A DNA stretch of 64,000 nucleotides from Novosphingobium sp. (GCA_024236175.1 JACKKY010000003.1:62001-126000); one strand, 5' to 3'; shown: positions 1 to 9,669, counted from the stretch's first letter. Program-made: numbers and translations. Notes: a model not told the origin generated them from the sequence alone.

Positions 1-2190
1 GACGTGCAGCGCAATCTGATGGCGCCGGTGGAAGAGGCTGGCCTGCCGATCCGGGTCGAGACACGCAGTGGCGACACACCTTCGGACCGCAAGGCGCGCC
101 AGCGCGCGCGGCCGCCGCATGTCCTGCTCACCACGCCGGAATCGCTTTCCCTGCTCCTGAGTTATCCGGAAAGCCAGGAGCTGTTCGCGGGACTGAGGCG
201 GGTAGTGGTCGATGAGATCCATGCCTTTGCCACGACCAAGCGGGGCGACCTGCTGTCGCTGTCACTGGCGCGGCTGCAGGCTATCAGCCCCGGCCTCATG
301 CGCGTCGGCCTTTCCGCAACCGTGGCCGACACGCAGGCCTATCGGGCGTGGCTCGCTCCCGGAGGCGAGGCGGACGCGGTGAGGCTGGTTCAGGGCGAAC
401 CCGGCGCAGCGCCCCAAGTCGACATCCTGCTGCCCGAGATCGAGCGCGTGCCCTGGAGCGGCCATGCCGCGACCTGGGCGATCCCGCAGCTCTACGAGCT
501 GATCAGGCAGCACCGTACAACGCTGGTCTTCACCAACACGCGCTTCCTGGCCGAGCTGATCTTCCAGCTCTTGTGGGACGGCAACGAAGACAATCTGCCG
601 ATCGGCATTCATCACGGATCCCTGGCGAAGGAAGCCCGGCGCAAGGTGGAAGGAGCGATGGCGCGCGGCGAGCTCAGGGCGCTGGTTTGTACCGCCAGCC
701 TCGACCTCGGCGTCGACTGGGGCGATATCGACCTTGTTGTGCAGATGGGCGCGCCCAAGGGCTCCTCGCGCCTGTTGCAGCGGATCGGGCGTGCCAACCA
801 TCGGCTCGACCAGCCCAGCAAGGCGCTGCTGGTTCCGGGCAACCGCTTCGAATTCCTCGAGGCGGCGGCCGCGGTGGAAGCTGTCGACGACGGCCAGCGC
901 GACGGCGAAGACTTCCGCCCCGGAGGACTCGACGTCCTGGCGCAACACGTCATGGTTCGCGCCTGCGCCGGCCCGTTCGACGAGGCCGAACTGCTCGCAG
1001 AAGTGCGCGCCTCGCAACCCTATGCATGGCTGAACGAAGCGGCTCTCGCCCGGGTGCTCGATTTCGTGGCGACCGGAGGATACGCGCTCAGGTCCTATGA
1101 TCGCTTTCGCCGGATCGTGCGCGAGCGGGACGGAAAGTGGCGGCTGGCGCATCCCGAACATGCCGCCCGCTTTCGCCTCAACGCCGGGATCATCGTCGAT
1201 GCAGAGATGCTCGATGTGCGCTTCCGGGGAGGTGGCGGGAAAGGGGGGCGGTTGCTGGGGCGTGTCGAGGAGAATTTCGGCGCGAGCCTCAAGCCGGGCG
1301 ACACGTTCCGCTTCGCAGGCATGGATCTGGAGGTTGTCGCCCTGCGCGAACTGGAGCTGATCGTGCAGGCCTCCACCAAATCGGCAACGATCCCGAGTTA
1401 CATGGGCGCGCGCATTCCGCTGACCACGCATCTCAGCGAACGGGTGCTCGACATGCTTTCCGACAGGGCGGGCTGGGCGCGTTTCCCCGACGACGTTCGC
1501 GAATGGCTTGAAGTGCAGGATTGGCGCTCGCACCTGCCGGCGCCGGGCAAGCTGCTGGTAGAGAGCTTTCCGCATCGCGGGCTCGACTATACGGTCTACT
1601 TCACGTTCGAGGGCTGGAACGCGAACCAGTCGCTGGGCATGCTGATCACCCGGCGGATGGAGGATCGCGGCCTCGGTCCACTCGGTTTCGTGGCCAACGA
1701 CTATGCGCTGGCGGCGTGGGGACTGAAACCGGTTGAAGACCCCGCCGCGCTGCTCTCGCCCGACATCCTCACCCATGAATTAGTAGACTGGGTGCAGCAA
1801 TCCTACCTGCTGCGTCGCGCCTTTCGCGAGGTCGCGGTGATCTCTGGCCTCGTCGAGCGGCAGCATCCCGGTAAGCGGAAGAGCGGCCGCCAGGTAACGT
1901 TCTCTACCGACCTCATCTTCGATGTGCTGTGCAAGTACGAGCCCGACCACTTGCTTATCGAGGCCGCTTGGGCGGACGCACGGGCGAGGATGACCGATGT
2001 CGCGCGTGTTGCCGACGTGCTGGACCGGGCCGCGAGCGAAGTCGATCATGTCCGGCTCGACCGGGTGAGCCCGTTGGCTGTGCCGGTGCTGACCATGATC
2101 GGCCGCGAGAGCCTGCCCGCCGGAGCGGCCGACGACGCGCTCCTGGTGGAAGCCGAAAGCCTCGCTGCCATGGCAATGCGGCCGGAGTGA
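1..2190 (+). CDS. Ligase-associated DEXH-box helicase, 3' part
   Basis: The reading frame is open from base 1, so the true start lies outside the window; about 729 residues are visible. It is a superfamily 2 helicase of the Lhr-like, ligase-associated type, which in many alphaproteobacteria sits with an ATP-dependent DNA ligase and an exonuclease in a DNA-repair cluster. Visible motifs are TPES near residue 45, the Walker B box DEIH near 71, SATV (motif III) near 105 and QRIGRANHR (motif VI) near 262, followed by a long C-terminal domain typical of Lhr proteins. The Walker A lysine would be upstream of the window. Family assignment is firm; the repair role is inferred from the family. Confidence 0.88.
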   Translation, partial: DVQRNLMAPVEEAGLPIRVETRSGDTPSDRKARQRARPPHVLLTTPESLSLLLSYPESQELFAGLRRVVVDEIHAFATTKRGDLLSLSLARLQAISPGLMRVGLSATVADTQAYRAWLAPGGEADAVRLVQGEPGAAPQVDILLPEIERVPWSGHAATWAIPQLYELIRQHRTTLVFTNTRFLAELIFQLLWDGNEDNLPIGIHHGSLAKEARRKVEGAMARGELRALVCTASLDLGVDWGDIDLVVQMGAPKGSSRLLQRIGRANHRLDQPSKALLVPGNRFEFLEAAAAVEAVDDGQRDGEDFRPGGLDVLAQHVMVRACAGPFDEAELLAEVRASQPYAWLNEAALARVLDFVATGGYALRSYDRFRRIVRERDGKWRLAHPEHAARFRLNAGIIVDAEMLDVRFRGGGGKGGRLLGRVEENFGASLKPGDTFRFAGMDLEVVALRELELIVQASTKSATIPSYMGARIPLTTHLSERVLDMLSDRAGWARFPDDVREWLEVQDWRSHLPAPGKLLVESFPHRGLDYTVYFTFEGWNANQSLGMLITRRMEDRGLGPLGFVANDYALAAWGLKPVEDPAALLSPDILTHELVDWVQQSYLLRRAFREVAVISGLVERQHPGKRKSGRQVTFSTDLIFDVLCKYEPDHLLIEAAWADARARMTDVARVADVLDRAASEVDHVRLDRVSPLAVPVLTMIGRESLPAGAADDALLVEAESLAAMAMRPE

Positions 2191-2202
2191 GAGTCAGGCT
2201 GG

Positions 2203-2234
2203 CAAAACAAAAGGGGCGGATTGCTCCGCCCCTT
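2203..2234 (-). terminator. Rho-independent terminator of the tonB-exb operon
   Basis: A perfect 10-bp stem (2211-2220 with 2225-2234) with a 4-nt loop is followed, reading the minus strand, by a T-rich tract (complement of caaaacaa at 2203-2210). It lies 30 bp after the stop of the last exbD. The plus-strand helicase gene ends 21 bp away, so the hairpin may serve both, but only the minus side has the U-tract. Confidence 0.8.
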
Positions 2235-2263
2235 CCTGAGGTTCGTGATTGCTGCCCTTCGGC

Positions 2264-2713
2264 CTAATTGGCGTTGGGTGCTTTTGAGAATTCTGAAAAC
2301 TGCTCGTTGCCGACAAAGCCGAACTTGGTGACCTTTGAGCCCTTGATGATGTTGAGGACCTTGGCCGAAAGGTCGTAGCTCGCGTCGGCTTCCGGCTGAA
2401 ACTGCAGTTCCGGTTCCGGTTTCATGTCTAGCGTAAGCTTGAGGTTCCTGACCAGCTCGCCGCCGTTGATCGAATCGCCGTTCCACAGGATTTCGCCATC
2501 GCGGGTCAGGACGACCTTGTTCTTGACCGAATCGATCTGATTGGGTGGCGGCGGATTGTTGTCCGGCACCGGCAGATCGATGTCGACAGAATGGGTGGCG
2601 ATCGGAATGGTGATGATGAACATGATCAGGAGAACAAGCATGACGTCGATAAGCGGCGTCGTGTTGATCTCCATCATCGGCGAGCCATCGTCCTTGCCGC
2701 CTGACATTGCCAT
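2264..2713 (-). CDS. exbD: ExbD-type energy-transduction protein (second exbD)
   Basis: 149 residues. ExbD uses the proton gradient together with ExbB to energise TonB and so drive uptake through outer-membrane TonB-dependent receptors. The N-terminus carries the family signature INTTPLIDVMLVLLIMFIIT (about residues 16-35), which includes the proton-carrying Asp and the single membrane segment; the rest is a periplasmic domain. A GGAG lies 9 nt before the ATG. It is the last gene of a four-gene minus-strand operon and is followed by a strong terminator. A second exbD lies just upstream; paired exbD genes are known in other TonB-rich Gram-negatives. Confidence 0.92.
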   Translation of the reverse strand: MAMSGGKDDGSPMMEINTTPLIDVMLVLLIMFIITIPIATHSVDIDLPVPDNNPPPPNQIDSVKNKVVLTRDGEILWNGDSINGGELVRNLKLTLDMKPEPELQFQPEADASYDLSAKVLNIIKGSKVTKFGFVGNEQFSEFSKAPNAN

Positions 2714-2749
2714 GGGGAATTACTCCTGGTTCTCTAAAACCGTCGCGCC

Positions 2750-3289
2750 TTACTGGGCTTCCGGATCTTGTGGATTGGAGATGAAGCCGACGGTCGGGTA
2801 GCCGGAGACCTGCACATTGTAGATCGCGCCGGCAATGCAGCGCCACGGGGCGTTTACGTCGCCGCGGATATGCACCTGCGGAATCTTTTCGGGATTCTGC
2901 ATGATCTGCTCGAGGCCGCCTTCGCGCTTCACGATGGACTCGAGCCGCTTGAACGCCTGCTCGCGCAGTTCCACCGAATCAACCGGCGTGATGTTGTTGA
3001 AGTAGATCCGGCACTTGCCGTAGCGGGAAGCGCCTTCATAGCCCGGGTCGCCGGCGCTGCGTCCTCCCCGGTCGGTGGTCGTCACCGTAAGGAGCAGGTT
3101 CTCGACCTTGTCCTTGGATTCGACCGACGCCATCACGGGAATGCGCAGCTTCTCGATCGTCTGGATGGCAATCGGCACCGCGATGAGGAAGATGATCAGC
3201 AACACCAGCATCACGTCGACGAGCGGTGTGGTGTTGATGTCGGACATTGGAGTGTCTTCCGCTCCGAAGCCGCTAGCTGACATCGCCAT
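2750..3289 (-). CDS. exbD: ExbD-type energy-transduction protein (first exbD)
   Basis: 179 residues. It carries the ExbD signature INTTPLVDVMLVLLIIFLIA near residues 18-37, with the membrane helix and its conserved Asp. The periplasmic part is longer than in the downstream paralogue and contains an extra segment near residues 70-100 rich in Gly and Arg, plus Cys residues. It lies between exbB and the other exbD. ATG at 3289 is chosen; a second in-frame ATG at 3283 is possible. Likely role: a diverged ExbD subunit of the same ExbB-ExbD motor, perhaps for a subset of receptors (inference). Confidence 0.9.
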   Translation of the reverse strand: MAMSASGFGAEDTPMSDINTTPLVDVMLVLLIIFLIAVPIAIQTIEKLRIPVMASVESKDKVENLLLTVTTTDRGGRSAGDPGYEGASRYGKCRIYFNNITPVDSVELREQAFKRLESIVKREGGLEQIMQNPEKIPQVHIRGDVNAPWRCIAGAIYNVQVSGYPTVGFISNPQDPEAQ

Positions 3290-3408
3290 AGTTACATCCT
3301 ATCCTAACTTGATCCCGGAAGAGGTGGCGGACTCGCATGCTGCAGTCCGCCATTCACAACCTTCCGGATGGACCGCGGCATGATACTCCGCAGTCCGGAC
3401 TTCCTTGC

Positions 3409-4185
3409 TTACGGCTTGGCCGGAGCGGCTGCCGGCTTGGCGGCAGGAGCTGCTTTCGGAGCCGCAGCAGCCGGGGCAGCAGCCGGCTTGACTGCGCCCT
3501 TGGAATTGATGTTGGCGAGCACGTCGGTCGAGAAGCCGTGCAGCAGCTCGGCGATCCGCTTGTTGCGCGATTGCAGGTAGTTGTACGCAAGCACGGCGGG
3601 GACGGCGACGAGCAGGCCGAGCGCGGTCATGATCAGGGCTTCACCGACCGGACCCGCGACCTTGTCGATCGAGGCGGAACCGGCGATGCCGATGTTGATC
3701 AGGGCGCGATAGATGCCGACGACGGTGCCGAACAGGCCGATGAACGGTGCGGTCGCGCCGACCGTTGCGAGGAACGGCAGGCCGGCTGCCAGCCTGGCGT
3801 TGACCGAGTCTTCGGAACGCTGCAGCGAACCGTGCAGCCAGTCGTGAGCTTCCATCGAATCGGTCATCTTGCCGTGCTGCTCTTCGGCGGCGAGGCCGTC
3901 ATCGACGATCTGACGCCAGGCGCTGTTCTTGTCGAGCTTGGTGGCGCCTTCCTTGAGCGAGGGGGCTTTCCAGAAGCTGGTGCGCAGTTCCTTGCCCTGG
4001 CGCATCACCTTGGACTGTTCCACCCACTTCGTGAACAGGATGTAGAATGAACCGAAAGACATGATGGCAAGGATAGCCACCGTCGCGTAGGCGATGAACC
4101 CGCCCTGCTCGAGCGCTTCGGCGAAACCGAACTTGTTTTGCGGCGCCGCCTGGGGAGCGACGACAAGGAGATCAACGATATGCAT
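3409..4185 (-). CDS. exbB: ExbB/TolQ/MotA family proton-channel protein
   Basis: 258 residues. Inner-membrane partner of ExbD in the TonB motor. A hydrophobic segment near residues 25-50 is followed by a cytoplasmic stretch and two more helices near 135-215, with the family pattern GLFGTVVGIYRALINIG. The C-terminal 40 residues are an Ala/Pro/Lys-rich tail (repeats of the AAPAAAAPKAAPA type) not found in classical ExbB but common in alphaproteobacterial homologues. It lies between tonB and the two exbD genes, so the complex is encoded in one transcript. Confidence 0.93.
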   Translation of the reverse strand: MHIVDLLVVAPQAAPQNKFGFAEALEQGGFIAYATVAILAIMSFGSFYILFTKWVEQSKVMRQGKELRTSFWKAPSLKEGATKLDKNSAWRQIVDDGLAAEEQHGKMTDSMEAHDWLHGSLQRSEDSVNARLAAGLPFLATVGATAPFIGLFGTVVGIYRALINIGIAGSASIDKVAGPVGEALIMTALGLLVAVPAVLAYNYLQSRNKRIAELLHGFSTDVLANINSKGAVKPAAAPAAAAPKAAPAAKPAAAPAKP

Positions 4186-4254
4186 GCGATTGGTCCTCTT
4201 ACGATAAAGCGGTTGTCTTGAGCGAACCCGGGTGCGCCGGGAACGCCGGAAACT

Positions 4255-4884
4255 CTAGTCTGGTATGACCCAGCGAACGCGGTTGGAATAAACTGTTCCG
4301 TATCCGTCGCTCGGCTTGCGGAAGCGGGCGCGGCGGGTAACGAACTTGCAGGTCGCCTCGTCGAGATCGGCATGGCCGCTCGAACTGGTGATGGAGCACG
4401 ACGCAACCCGTCCGTTGTCGTCGATGGTGACGCGGAAGCCGGTTGTGCCGGTCCGTTCCTCACGCAGCGCTCGTGACGGATAATCGTTCGGAGTCGCCCA
4501 GCTGCCCGGATCGTTGCGCGGGGTCGCCGGCTTGGGCGGCGGCGGCGGCGGCGGGGCGGGTGCCGGCGGCGCAAGCACGATCGGTGCTGGCGGCGGCGGG
4601 GTCGTCACCGTCTGGATCGGGGGCGGAGCAACCGCGACATTGATCTTCGGCGGCGGCGCCACGGGCGGCGGCGGCGGCAGGTCAACCTTCTTCGGCGGTG
4701 GGGGAGGCTCTTCCTCCTTGACCTCTTCCTTGATGTCGACGGTCGTCACCCTCTGGATGACCTTCTTCGCCGCTTCGTAGGCGAGACCGGTCACAAGAGC
4801 ATAACCAAGAACAACGTGAATCAGGGCAACGATGATCAACGCGGTAACGCGGTTACCGCTCATCGACTGGTCAGCGTAAGCCAT
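4255..4884 (-). CDS. tonB: TonB family protein
   Basis: 209 residues. TonB spans the periplasm and transmits energy to outer-membrane receptors. An N-terminal signal anchor (about residues 10-35) is followed by a Pro-rich spacer (about 55-130, runs of PPPPP and EEPPPPPKK) and a C-terminal TonB domain that includes FRVTIDDNGRVASCSIT. Gene order tonB-exbB-exbD-exbD on one strand, with small gaps, indicates an operon starting here. A GGAG lies about 12 nt before the ATG. The upstream interval is shared with a plus-strand gene. Confidence 0.94.
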   Translation of the reverse strand: MAYADQSMSGNRVTALIIVALIHVVLGYALVTGLAYEAAKKVIQRVTTVDIKEEVKEEEPPPPPKKVDLPPPPPVAPPPKINVAVAPPPIQTVTTPPPPAPIVLAPPAPAPPPPPPPKPATPRNDPGSWATPNDYPSRALREERTGTTGFRVTIDDNGRVASCSITSSSGHADLDEATCKFVTRRARFRKPSDGYGTVYSNRVRWVIPD

Positions 4885-5016
4885 TCAGACGCACCACTCC
4901 ATATATTAGGCCCCGGGCCAAGTCCCGAGGCGCCGATAGGTCGCCCGCTAGGACAACCCATGGCGAAATTCAAATTGTAACCGCCCTGATGGACAATTCA
5001 GCTCCCCTCGTGGGCG

Positions 5017-5057
5017 AACAGCCCTCCAAGGCGACCCGCGGGGCTGTTGTTTTCTTG
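5017..5057 (+). terminator. Terminator-like hairpin in the tonB upstream gap
   Basis: The 345-bp gap 4885-5229 between divergent tonB and the next gene holds no convincing ORF. Inside it aacagccc (5017-5024) can pair with gggctgtt (5041-5048), followed on the plus strand by gttttcttg. This resembles an intrinsic terminator or attenuator in the leader of the downstream gene. No Fur-like operator was obvious by eye. Confidence 0.35.
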
Positions 5058-5229
5058 CCCCGTTTCGCCGCTGCTTTAGCTCCGTTGGCAGACCCACGCA
5101 ACGCCTTATCGGCGCTTCCGGAGGTTAACCGCCAATTCACACAAGGTCGGGTGAACTGTGCTTCAAAACATTCTAGAAGTGCAGGCGCTCTATTACGAGA
5201 GCCTAGGAAATCCGTGGAGTTTGAACTCG

Positions 5230-6084
5230 ATGCAGTCAATCAAGCGGGCCAGTGTCGCCGCCCTCCTGGCCATGTCGGTCCTTCCCGCGCAGCTCCCGGC
5301 AGCGATGGCGGCAGAGCCCGTGACGGCCGGGCAATCCGGTCTCGCAACCTATGCCGACTTGGCCGATTTGGCCGATTCGGCGCAGCTTGTCGTGCGTGCC
5401 CGCGTGCTCAAGCTGGCGAGGGTCGAAAATGAGCGCGCCCCGGGTCTGCGCCCGGGGTGGGGACGCTTTTTCGTCAAGGCGAAAACCCAGCTTCTGCTGA
5501 CCGGCGACGCGCCGCTTGGAGAATCCCTTCGCTACCTTGTCGATTTGCCTCTGGATGCTCGTGGAAAAGCGCCGTCGGTCAAGAAGAAGGATGTTCTCCT
5601 GTTTGCCCGTGCGGTGCCGGGACGGCTCGACGAACTCCAGCTCGTCGCACCTGACGCCCAGCTGCTGTGGAGCGAGCCGCTTGAGGCCAGGGTGCGTTCG
5701 ATCCTTACTGAACTGGTGGCACCGGATGCGCCCGGCCGAATCACCGGCGTTCGCGAGATCATTCATGTTCCCGGCAATCTCGCCGGCGAAGGGGAGACCC
5801 AGATATTCCTGACGACCTCCGACCGATCGGCCGCGTCGATGACGGTCCGGCATCGGCCGGGCGATCCGCCCCGGTGGGGCGCTTCTTTTTCAGAACTGGT
5901 CGCCGATGTCGCGAACCCGCCGTCTCGCGACACGCTGGCGTGGTACCGGCTCGCCTGCTTCCTGCCGCACCAGTTGCCGAGCGGTGCGAACCATTCGGAG
6001 ACGGCGGCCGCCCGCGCCCAGGCCGAGGCGGATTACCGCATGGTTCTCGGTGAACTGGGAAGCTGCCGGAGGACTCGCCAATAG
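5230..6084 (+). CDS. Secreted hypothetical protein
   Basis: 284 residues from the ATG at 5230, chosen because a signal peptide begins there (MQSIKRASVAALLAMSVLP, cleavage near AMA-AEP) and a GGAG lies 10 nt upstream. The same frame extends upstream to 5158 but that adds sequence before the signal peptide. I recognise no domain. The mature part looks like a globular periplasmic or exported protein with beta-rich segments and a C-terminal Ala-rich helix (about 255-275). It precedes hom by 66 bp on the same strand, but there is no functional hint of a link. Confidence 0.7.
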   Translation: MQSIKRASVAALLAMSVLPAQLPAAMAAEPVTAGQSGLATYADLADLADSAQLVVRARVLKLARVENERAPGLRPGWGRFFVKAKTQLLLTGDAPLGESLRYLVDLPLDARGKAPSVKKKDVLLFARAVPGRLDELQLVAPDAQLLWSEPLEARVRSILTELVAPDAPGRITGVREIIHVPGNLAGEGETQIFLTTSDRSAASMTVRHRPGDPPRWGASFSELVADVANPPSRDTLAWYRLACFLPHQLPSGANHSETAAARAQAEADYRMVLGELGSCRRTRQ

Positions 6085-6150
6085 AGCTTGCCTGCCACGC
6101 TTCCCCTTTTGCGTGACTGAGTCTAAGGCGCGCTCGCGAAAGGGAGCAAC

Positions 6151-7458
6151 ATGGCAGAACCGCTCAAGATTGCCCTTGCCGGTCTGGGGACCGTCGGGGT
6201 CGGTGTAATCCGCGTCATCGAAACCAACGCCGAACTCATCGCCCGCCGTGCCGGGCGGCCGATCCGCATCACCGCGGTATCGGCGCGGGACCGCGCGCGC
6301 GATCGCGGAGTGGACCTTTCGGGCTATGCCTGGGAAGACGACATGGCCGCGATGGCCTCGCGCGACGACGTCGACGTGCTGGTCGAATTGGTCGGCGGAT
6401 CGGACGGCCCGGCGCTGGTCCTGGCGCGCAATGCGATCTCGCACGGCAAGGCGCTGGTGACAGCCAACAAGGCGATGATCGCCCATCACGGCCTCGAGCT
6501 GGCAGAGGCATCCGAAGCCGCGGGCGTCCCTCTCAAGTTCGAAGCGGCGGTCGCCGGCGGCATACCGGTGATCAAGGGCTTGCGCGAGGGGGCTGCCGCC
6601 AACGCGATCGAACGCGTCTACGGCATCCTCAACGGCACCTGCAATTATATCCTTTCGACCATGGAAGACACCGGCCGCTCCTTCGCCGACGTGCTTGCGG
6701 AAGCGCAGGCGAAAGGTTTCGCGGAGGCCGATCCGACCTTTGATATCGAGGGCATCGATGCGGCGCACAAGCTGGCTATTACCGCGGCGATCTCCTTCGG
6801 GGCGAAAGTGGACTTCGCGTCCGTCGATACGGTGGGCATCTCGAGCATCATCGCTGCCGACATCGCCCAGGCCCGTTCGCTGGGCTATGTCATACGTCTT
6901 ATCGGCATGGCGGAAACCGACATGAGCGACGGCGCCAGCCGGCTGTTCCAGCGGGTCTATCCGCACCTCGTGCCGATCGATCACCCGCTTGCCCATGTCG
7001 ACGGCCCGACCAATGCGGTGGTGGCCGAAGGCAATTTCTCCGGGCGGCTCCTGTTCCAGGGTGCCGGTGCAGGCGAAGGCCCGACGGCAAGCGCCGTTGT
7101 CGCCGACATCATCGACATCGCCCGCGGGGAAGCCGGTGCACCATTCTCGGTGCCGGTCGCGGAGCTGGAAACCATGCCGCCGGCCCCATCGGGCCATCGC
7201 CTGGGCCGGTCCTACATCCGCTTCATCGTGGCCGACCGCCCGGGCGTGCTGGCCGAGATCGCAGCGGCCATGCGCGATGCCGGCGTGTCGATCGAAAGCC
7301 TGATCCAGAAGGGCGAGGAAGAGCACGGGGACAATGTCATGGTCGCTCTCGTCACCCATGAAGGACCCGAATCCGCCGTTGCCGAGGCACTGCGCCTGCT
7401 TGACGGATCGCCGAGCCTGGCCGGTCCGCCGCTCGTCATGCACATTCTCGGGGAATAG
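6151..7458 (+). CDS. hom: Homoserine dehydrogenase
   Basis: 435 residues. Reduces aspartate semialdehyde to homoserine with NAD(P)H, the branch step to threonine and methionine. The N-terminal Rossmann motif GLGTVGVGVI (about residues 10-19), the catalytic region with NKAMIAHHG and the segment GILNGTCNYILSTM (about 159-172) are all present, and a C-terminal ACT domain (about 353-430, starting ADRPGVLAEI) suggests feedback control by an amino acid. A clear AGGGAG precedes the ATG by 4 nt. Length is normal for the ACT-containing bacterial form. Confidence 0.96.
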   Translation: MAEPLKIALAGLGTVGVGVIRVIETNAELIARRAGRPIRITAVSARDRARDRGVDLSGYAWEDDMAAMASRDDVDVLVELVGGSDGPALVLARNAISHGKALVTANKAMIAHHGLELAEASEAAGVPLKFEAAVAGGIPVIKGLREGAAANAIERVYGILNGTCNYILSTMEDTGRSFADVLAEAQAKGFAEADPTFDIEGIDAAHKLAITAAISFGAKVDFASVDTVGISSIIAADIAQARSLGYVIRLIGMAETDMSDGASRLFQRVYPHLVPIDHPLAHVDGPTNAVVAEGNFSGRLLFQGAGAGEGPTASAVVADIIDIARGEAGAPFSVPVAELETMPPAPSGHRLGRSYIRFIVADRPGVLAEIAAAMRDAGVSIESLIQKGEEEHGDNVMVALVTHEGPESAVAEALRLLDGSPSLAGPPLVMHILGE

Positions 7459-7625
7459 GCGCGGCTTTCCCGTATCTGTCGGCCCGCCAATCGCCGAGCG
7501 CTGACTGTGGGGCGCCGCCACAAATCGGCAAACTTCGCGGTGCAAGGGGGCGCCGCTTCTCGACAAGAGTGGCACCGCTGTCTAAGCGGCTGGGCATTCG
7601 CCATTGGGAAAGTTGAGAAAGAGAA

Positions 7626-8612
7626 ATGGGCAACAGCAAGAAATCCGAAGCCGACAGCAATGTCCTCGACCGGGTCCTTGTGCTGGAAATGGTGCGCGTG
7701 ACCGAAGCGGCGGCGATCGCCGCGTCGAATCTCGTCGGCCGCGGCGATGAGAAGGCTGCCGACGCCGCTGCGGTCGAGGCGATGCGCAAGGCCTTCGACG
7801 AACTCTATATCGACGGCACGGTGGTGATCGGCGAGGGCGAGCGCGACGAGGCGCCGATGCTTTATATAGGGGAGAAGGTTGGCGGCGCGCCCGGCAAGGG
7901 CCCCAAGATCGACATCGCTCTCGATCCGCTCGAAGGCACGACGATCACGGCCAAGGCGGGCCCCAATGCGCTGGCGGTCCTGGCCGCGGCCGAAGGCGGT
8001 TGCCTGCTGAACGCCCCCGACGTCTACATGGACAAGCTGGCTGTCGGGCCCGGCTATCCCGCAGGCGTGATCAGCCTGGAAAAGACGCCGACCGAGAATG
8101 TGGCGTCGGTCGCCAAGGCCAAGGGCGTGAAGCCGAACGAGATCATCGTCTGCGTGCTCGACCGGCCGCGCCATGCGGATCTCATTGCCGAATTGCGCGC
8201 GATCGGCTGCGGCATCCAGCTTATTCCCGACGGCGATGTGGCCGGGGTGATCGCGGTCACCAATCCGGAGACGACCATCGACGTCTACATGGGTTCCGGC
8301 GGTGCGCCCGAGGGCGTGCTGGCCGCTGCGGCGCTGCGTTGCGTCGGCGGGCAGTTCCAGGGTCGCCTGCTGTTCCGCAACGACGACGAGCGCGCCCGTG
8401 CCCGCAAATGGGGCATCGAGGATCTCAACAAGATCTACGAACTCGAGGAGCTGGCGAAGGGCGACTGCATCTTCGCGGCGACCGGGGTTACCGACGGATC
8501 GCTGCTCCACGGCGTCAAGCGCTTGCGTGACGGGCGCATGACGACGGAGAGCGTGGTGATGCGCGCCTCCACCGGAACGGTCCGCTGGGTAAAGGGCGAG
8601 CACCGCAAATAG
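7626..8612 (+). CDS. glpX: Class II fructose-1,6-bisphosphatase
   Basis: 328 residues. Hydrolyses fructose-1,6-bisphosphate in gluconeogenesis; related proteins also act on sedoheptulose-1,7-bisphosphate. The metal-binding motif DPLEGT (about residues 98-103), the acidic stretch VIGEGERDEAPML (about 68-80) and the C-terminal ATGVTDGSLLHGVK motif are typical of GlpX. The ATG at 7626 has AAAGAGAA just upstream. The 167-bp gap before it shows nothing I can name. The next gene is prs on the same strand after 121 bp. Confidence 0.95.
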   Translation: MGNSKKSEADSNVLDRVLVLEMVRVTEAAAIAASNLVGRGDEKAADAAAVEAMRKAFDELYIDGTVVIGEGERDEAPMLYIGEKVGGAPGKGPKIDIALDPLEGTTITAKAGPNALAVLAAAEGGCLLNAPDVYMDKLAVGPGYPAGVISLEKTPTENVASVAKAKGVKPNEIIVCVLDRPRHADLIAELRAIGCGIQLIPDGDVAGVIAVTNPETTIDVYMGSGGAPEGVLAAAALRCVGGQFQGRLLFRNDDERARARKWGIEDLNKIYELEELAKGDCIFAATGVTDGSLLHGVKRLRDGRMTTESVVMRASTGTVRWVKGEHRK

Positions 8613-8733
8613 CAGAGTAGGGCGCGCAGTTCGCTCCGTCCGGCGGGGAAAAGCGCGCCTGTCCGTATTGCATTCGCATGGCGCTCGGCTAGAGCCGGGC
8701 GCATCACGTCGCGTCTCGGGGAAGGGCAGCGCT

Positions 8734-9669
8734 ATGAAGATCATGGCCGGAAACAGCAACCTGCCGCTGGCAAGGGCCATCGCCGGATATCTCGAACTTC
8801 CGCTGACGGACGCCAGCGTCCGGCGTTTCGCCGACGAGGAAGTCTTCGTCGAGATCCATGAGAACGTGCGCGGCGAGGATGTCTTCCTGGTCCAGCCGAC
8901 CAGTTTTCCCGCGAACGACAACCTCATGGAGCTGCTGATCTGCATCGATGCGCTGCGCCGCGCCTCGGCAAAGCGGATCACCGCCGTCGTGCCCTATTTC
9001 GGCTATGCGAGGCAGGATCGGAAACCCGGTCCGCGCACGCCGATTTCGGCCAAGCTGGTGGCGAACCTGATTACCGAGGCGGGCGCCGACCGGGTGCTTT
9101 CGGTCGACCTGCACGCCGGGCAGATCCAGGGCTTTTTCGATATCCCCACCGACAATCTCTACGCGGCTCCGGTGATGGCGGCCGACATCCAGGCCCGCAA
9201 CGGCGGACAGGAACTGACGGTGGTGTCTCCCGACGTCGGCGGCGTGGTGCGTGCCCGCGCGCTTGCCAAGCGGCTCGACAATGCCCCGCTCGCGATCGTC
9301 GACAAGCGCCGTGACCGGCCGGGCCAGTCCGAAGTCATGAATATCATCGGCGACGTGCAGGGGCGAACCTGCGTCATGATCGACGACATCGTCGATTCGG
9401 GCGGCACCCTGTGCAACGCCGCCGAGGCATTGCTGCGGGAAGGTGCGTCGAGCGTCACCGCCTATATCACCCACGGCGTGCTGTCCGGCGGTGCGGTTGC
9501 CCGGGTCAACGATTCGGCGCTCAAGGAGCTGGTCATCACCGATTCGATCCTGGCGACCGACGCCGCAAAGGAATCGAATAGCATCCGCATCCTGACGATC
9601 GCCCCGCTGATCGGCGAAGCCATCCGCCGGATCGCCGACGAGAGTTCGGTCAGCTCCCTGTTCGATTGA
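8734..9669 (+). CDS. prs: Ribose-phosphate pyrophosphokinase
   Basis: 311 residues from ATG 8734 (GAAGGG upstream); the frame is open further upstream but family alignment starts at MKIMAGNSN. Makes PRPP from ribose-5-phosphate and ATP for nucleotide, histidine and tryptophan synthesis. Visible motifs: RFADEEVFVEI, the flexible ATP loop with YARQDRKPGPRTPISAK (about residues 90-106), DLHAGQIQGFF and the PRPP loop VMIDDIVDSGGTL (about 213-225). Its stop overlaps the start of hisN (TGATG), consistent with co-translation of a PRPP-making enzyme and a histidine-pathway enzyme. Confidence 0.95.
   Translation: MKIMAGNSNLPLARAIAGYLELPLTDASVRRFADEEVFVEIHENVRGEDVFLVQPTSFPANDNLMELLICIDALRRASAKRITAVVPYFGYARQDRKPGPRTPISAKLVANLITEAGADRVLSVDLHAGQIQGFFDIPTDNLYAAPVMAADIQARNGGQELTVVSPDVGGVVRARALAKRLDNAPLAIVDKRRDRPGQSEVMNIIGDVQGRTCVMIDDIVDSGGTLCNAAEALLREGASSVTAYITHGVLSGGAVARVNDSALKELVITDSILATDAAKESNSIRILTIAPLIGEAIRRIADESSVSSLFD

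Noticed and set aside
4514..4780. A Gly-rich plus-strand frame opposite tonB.
   Set aside because: The Gly runs are the complement of the Pro-rich codons of the TonB spacer.
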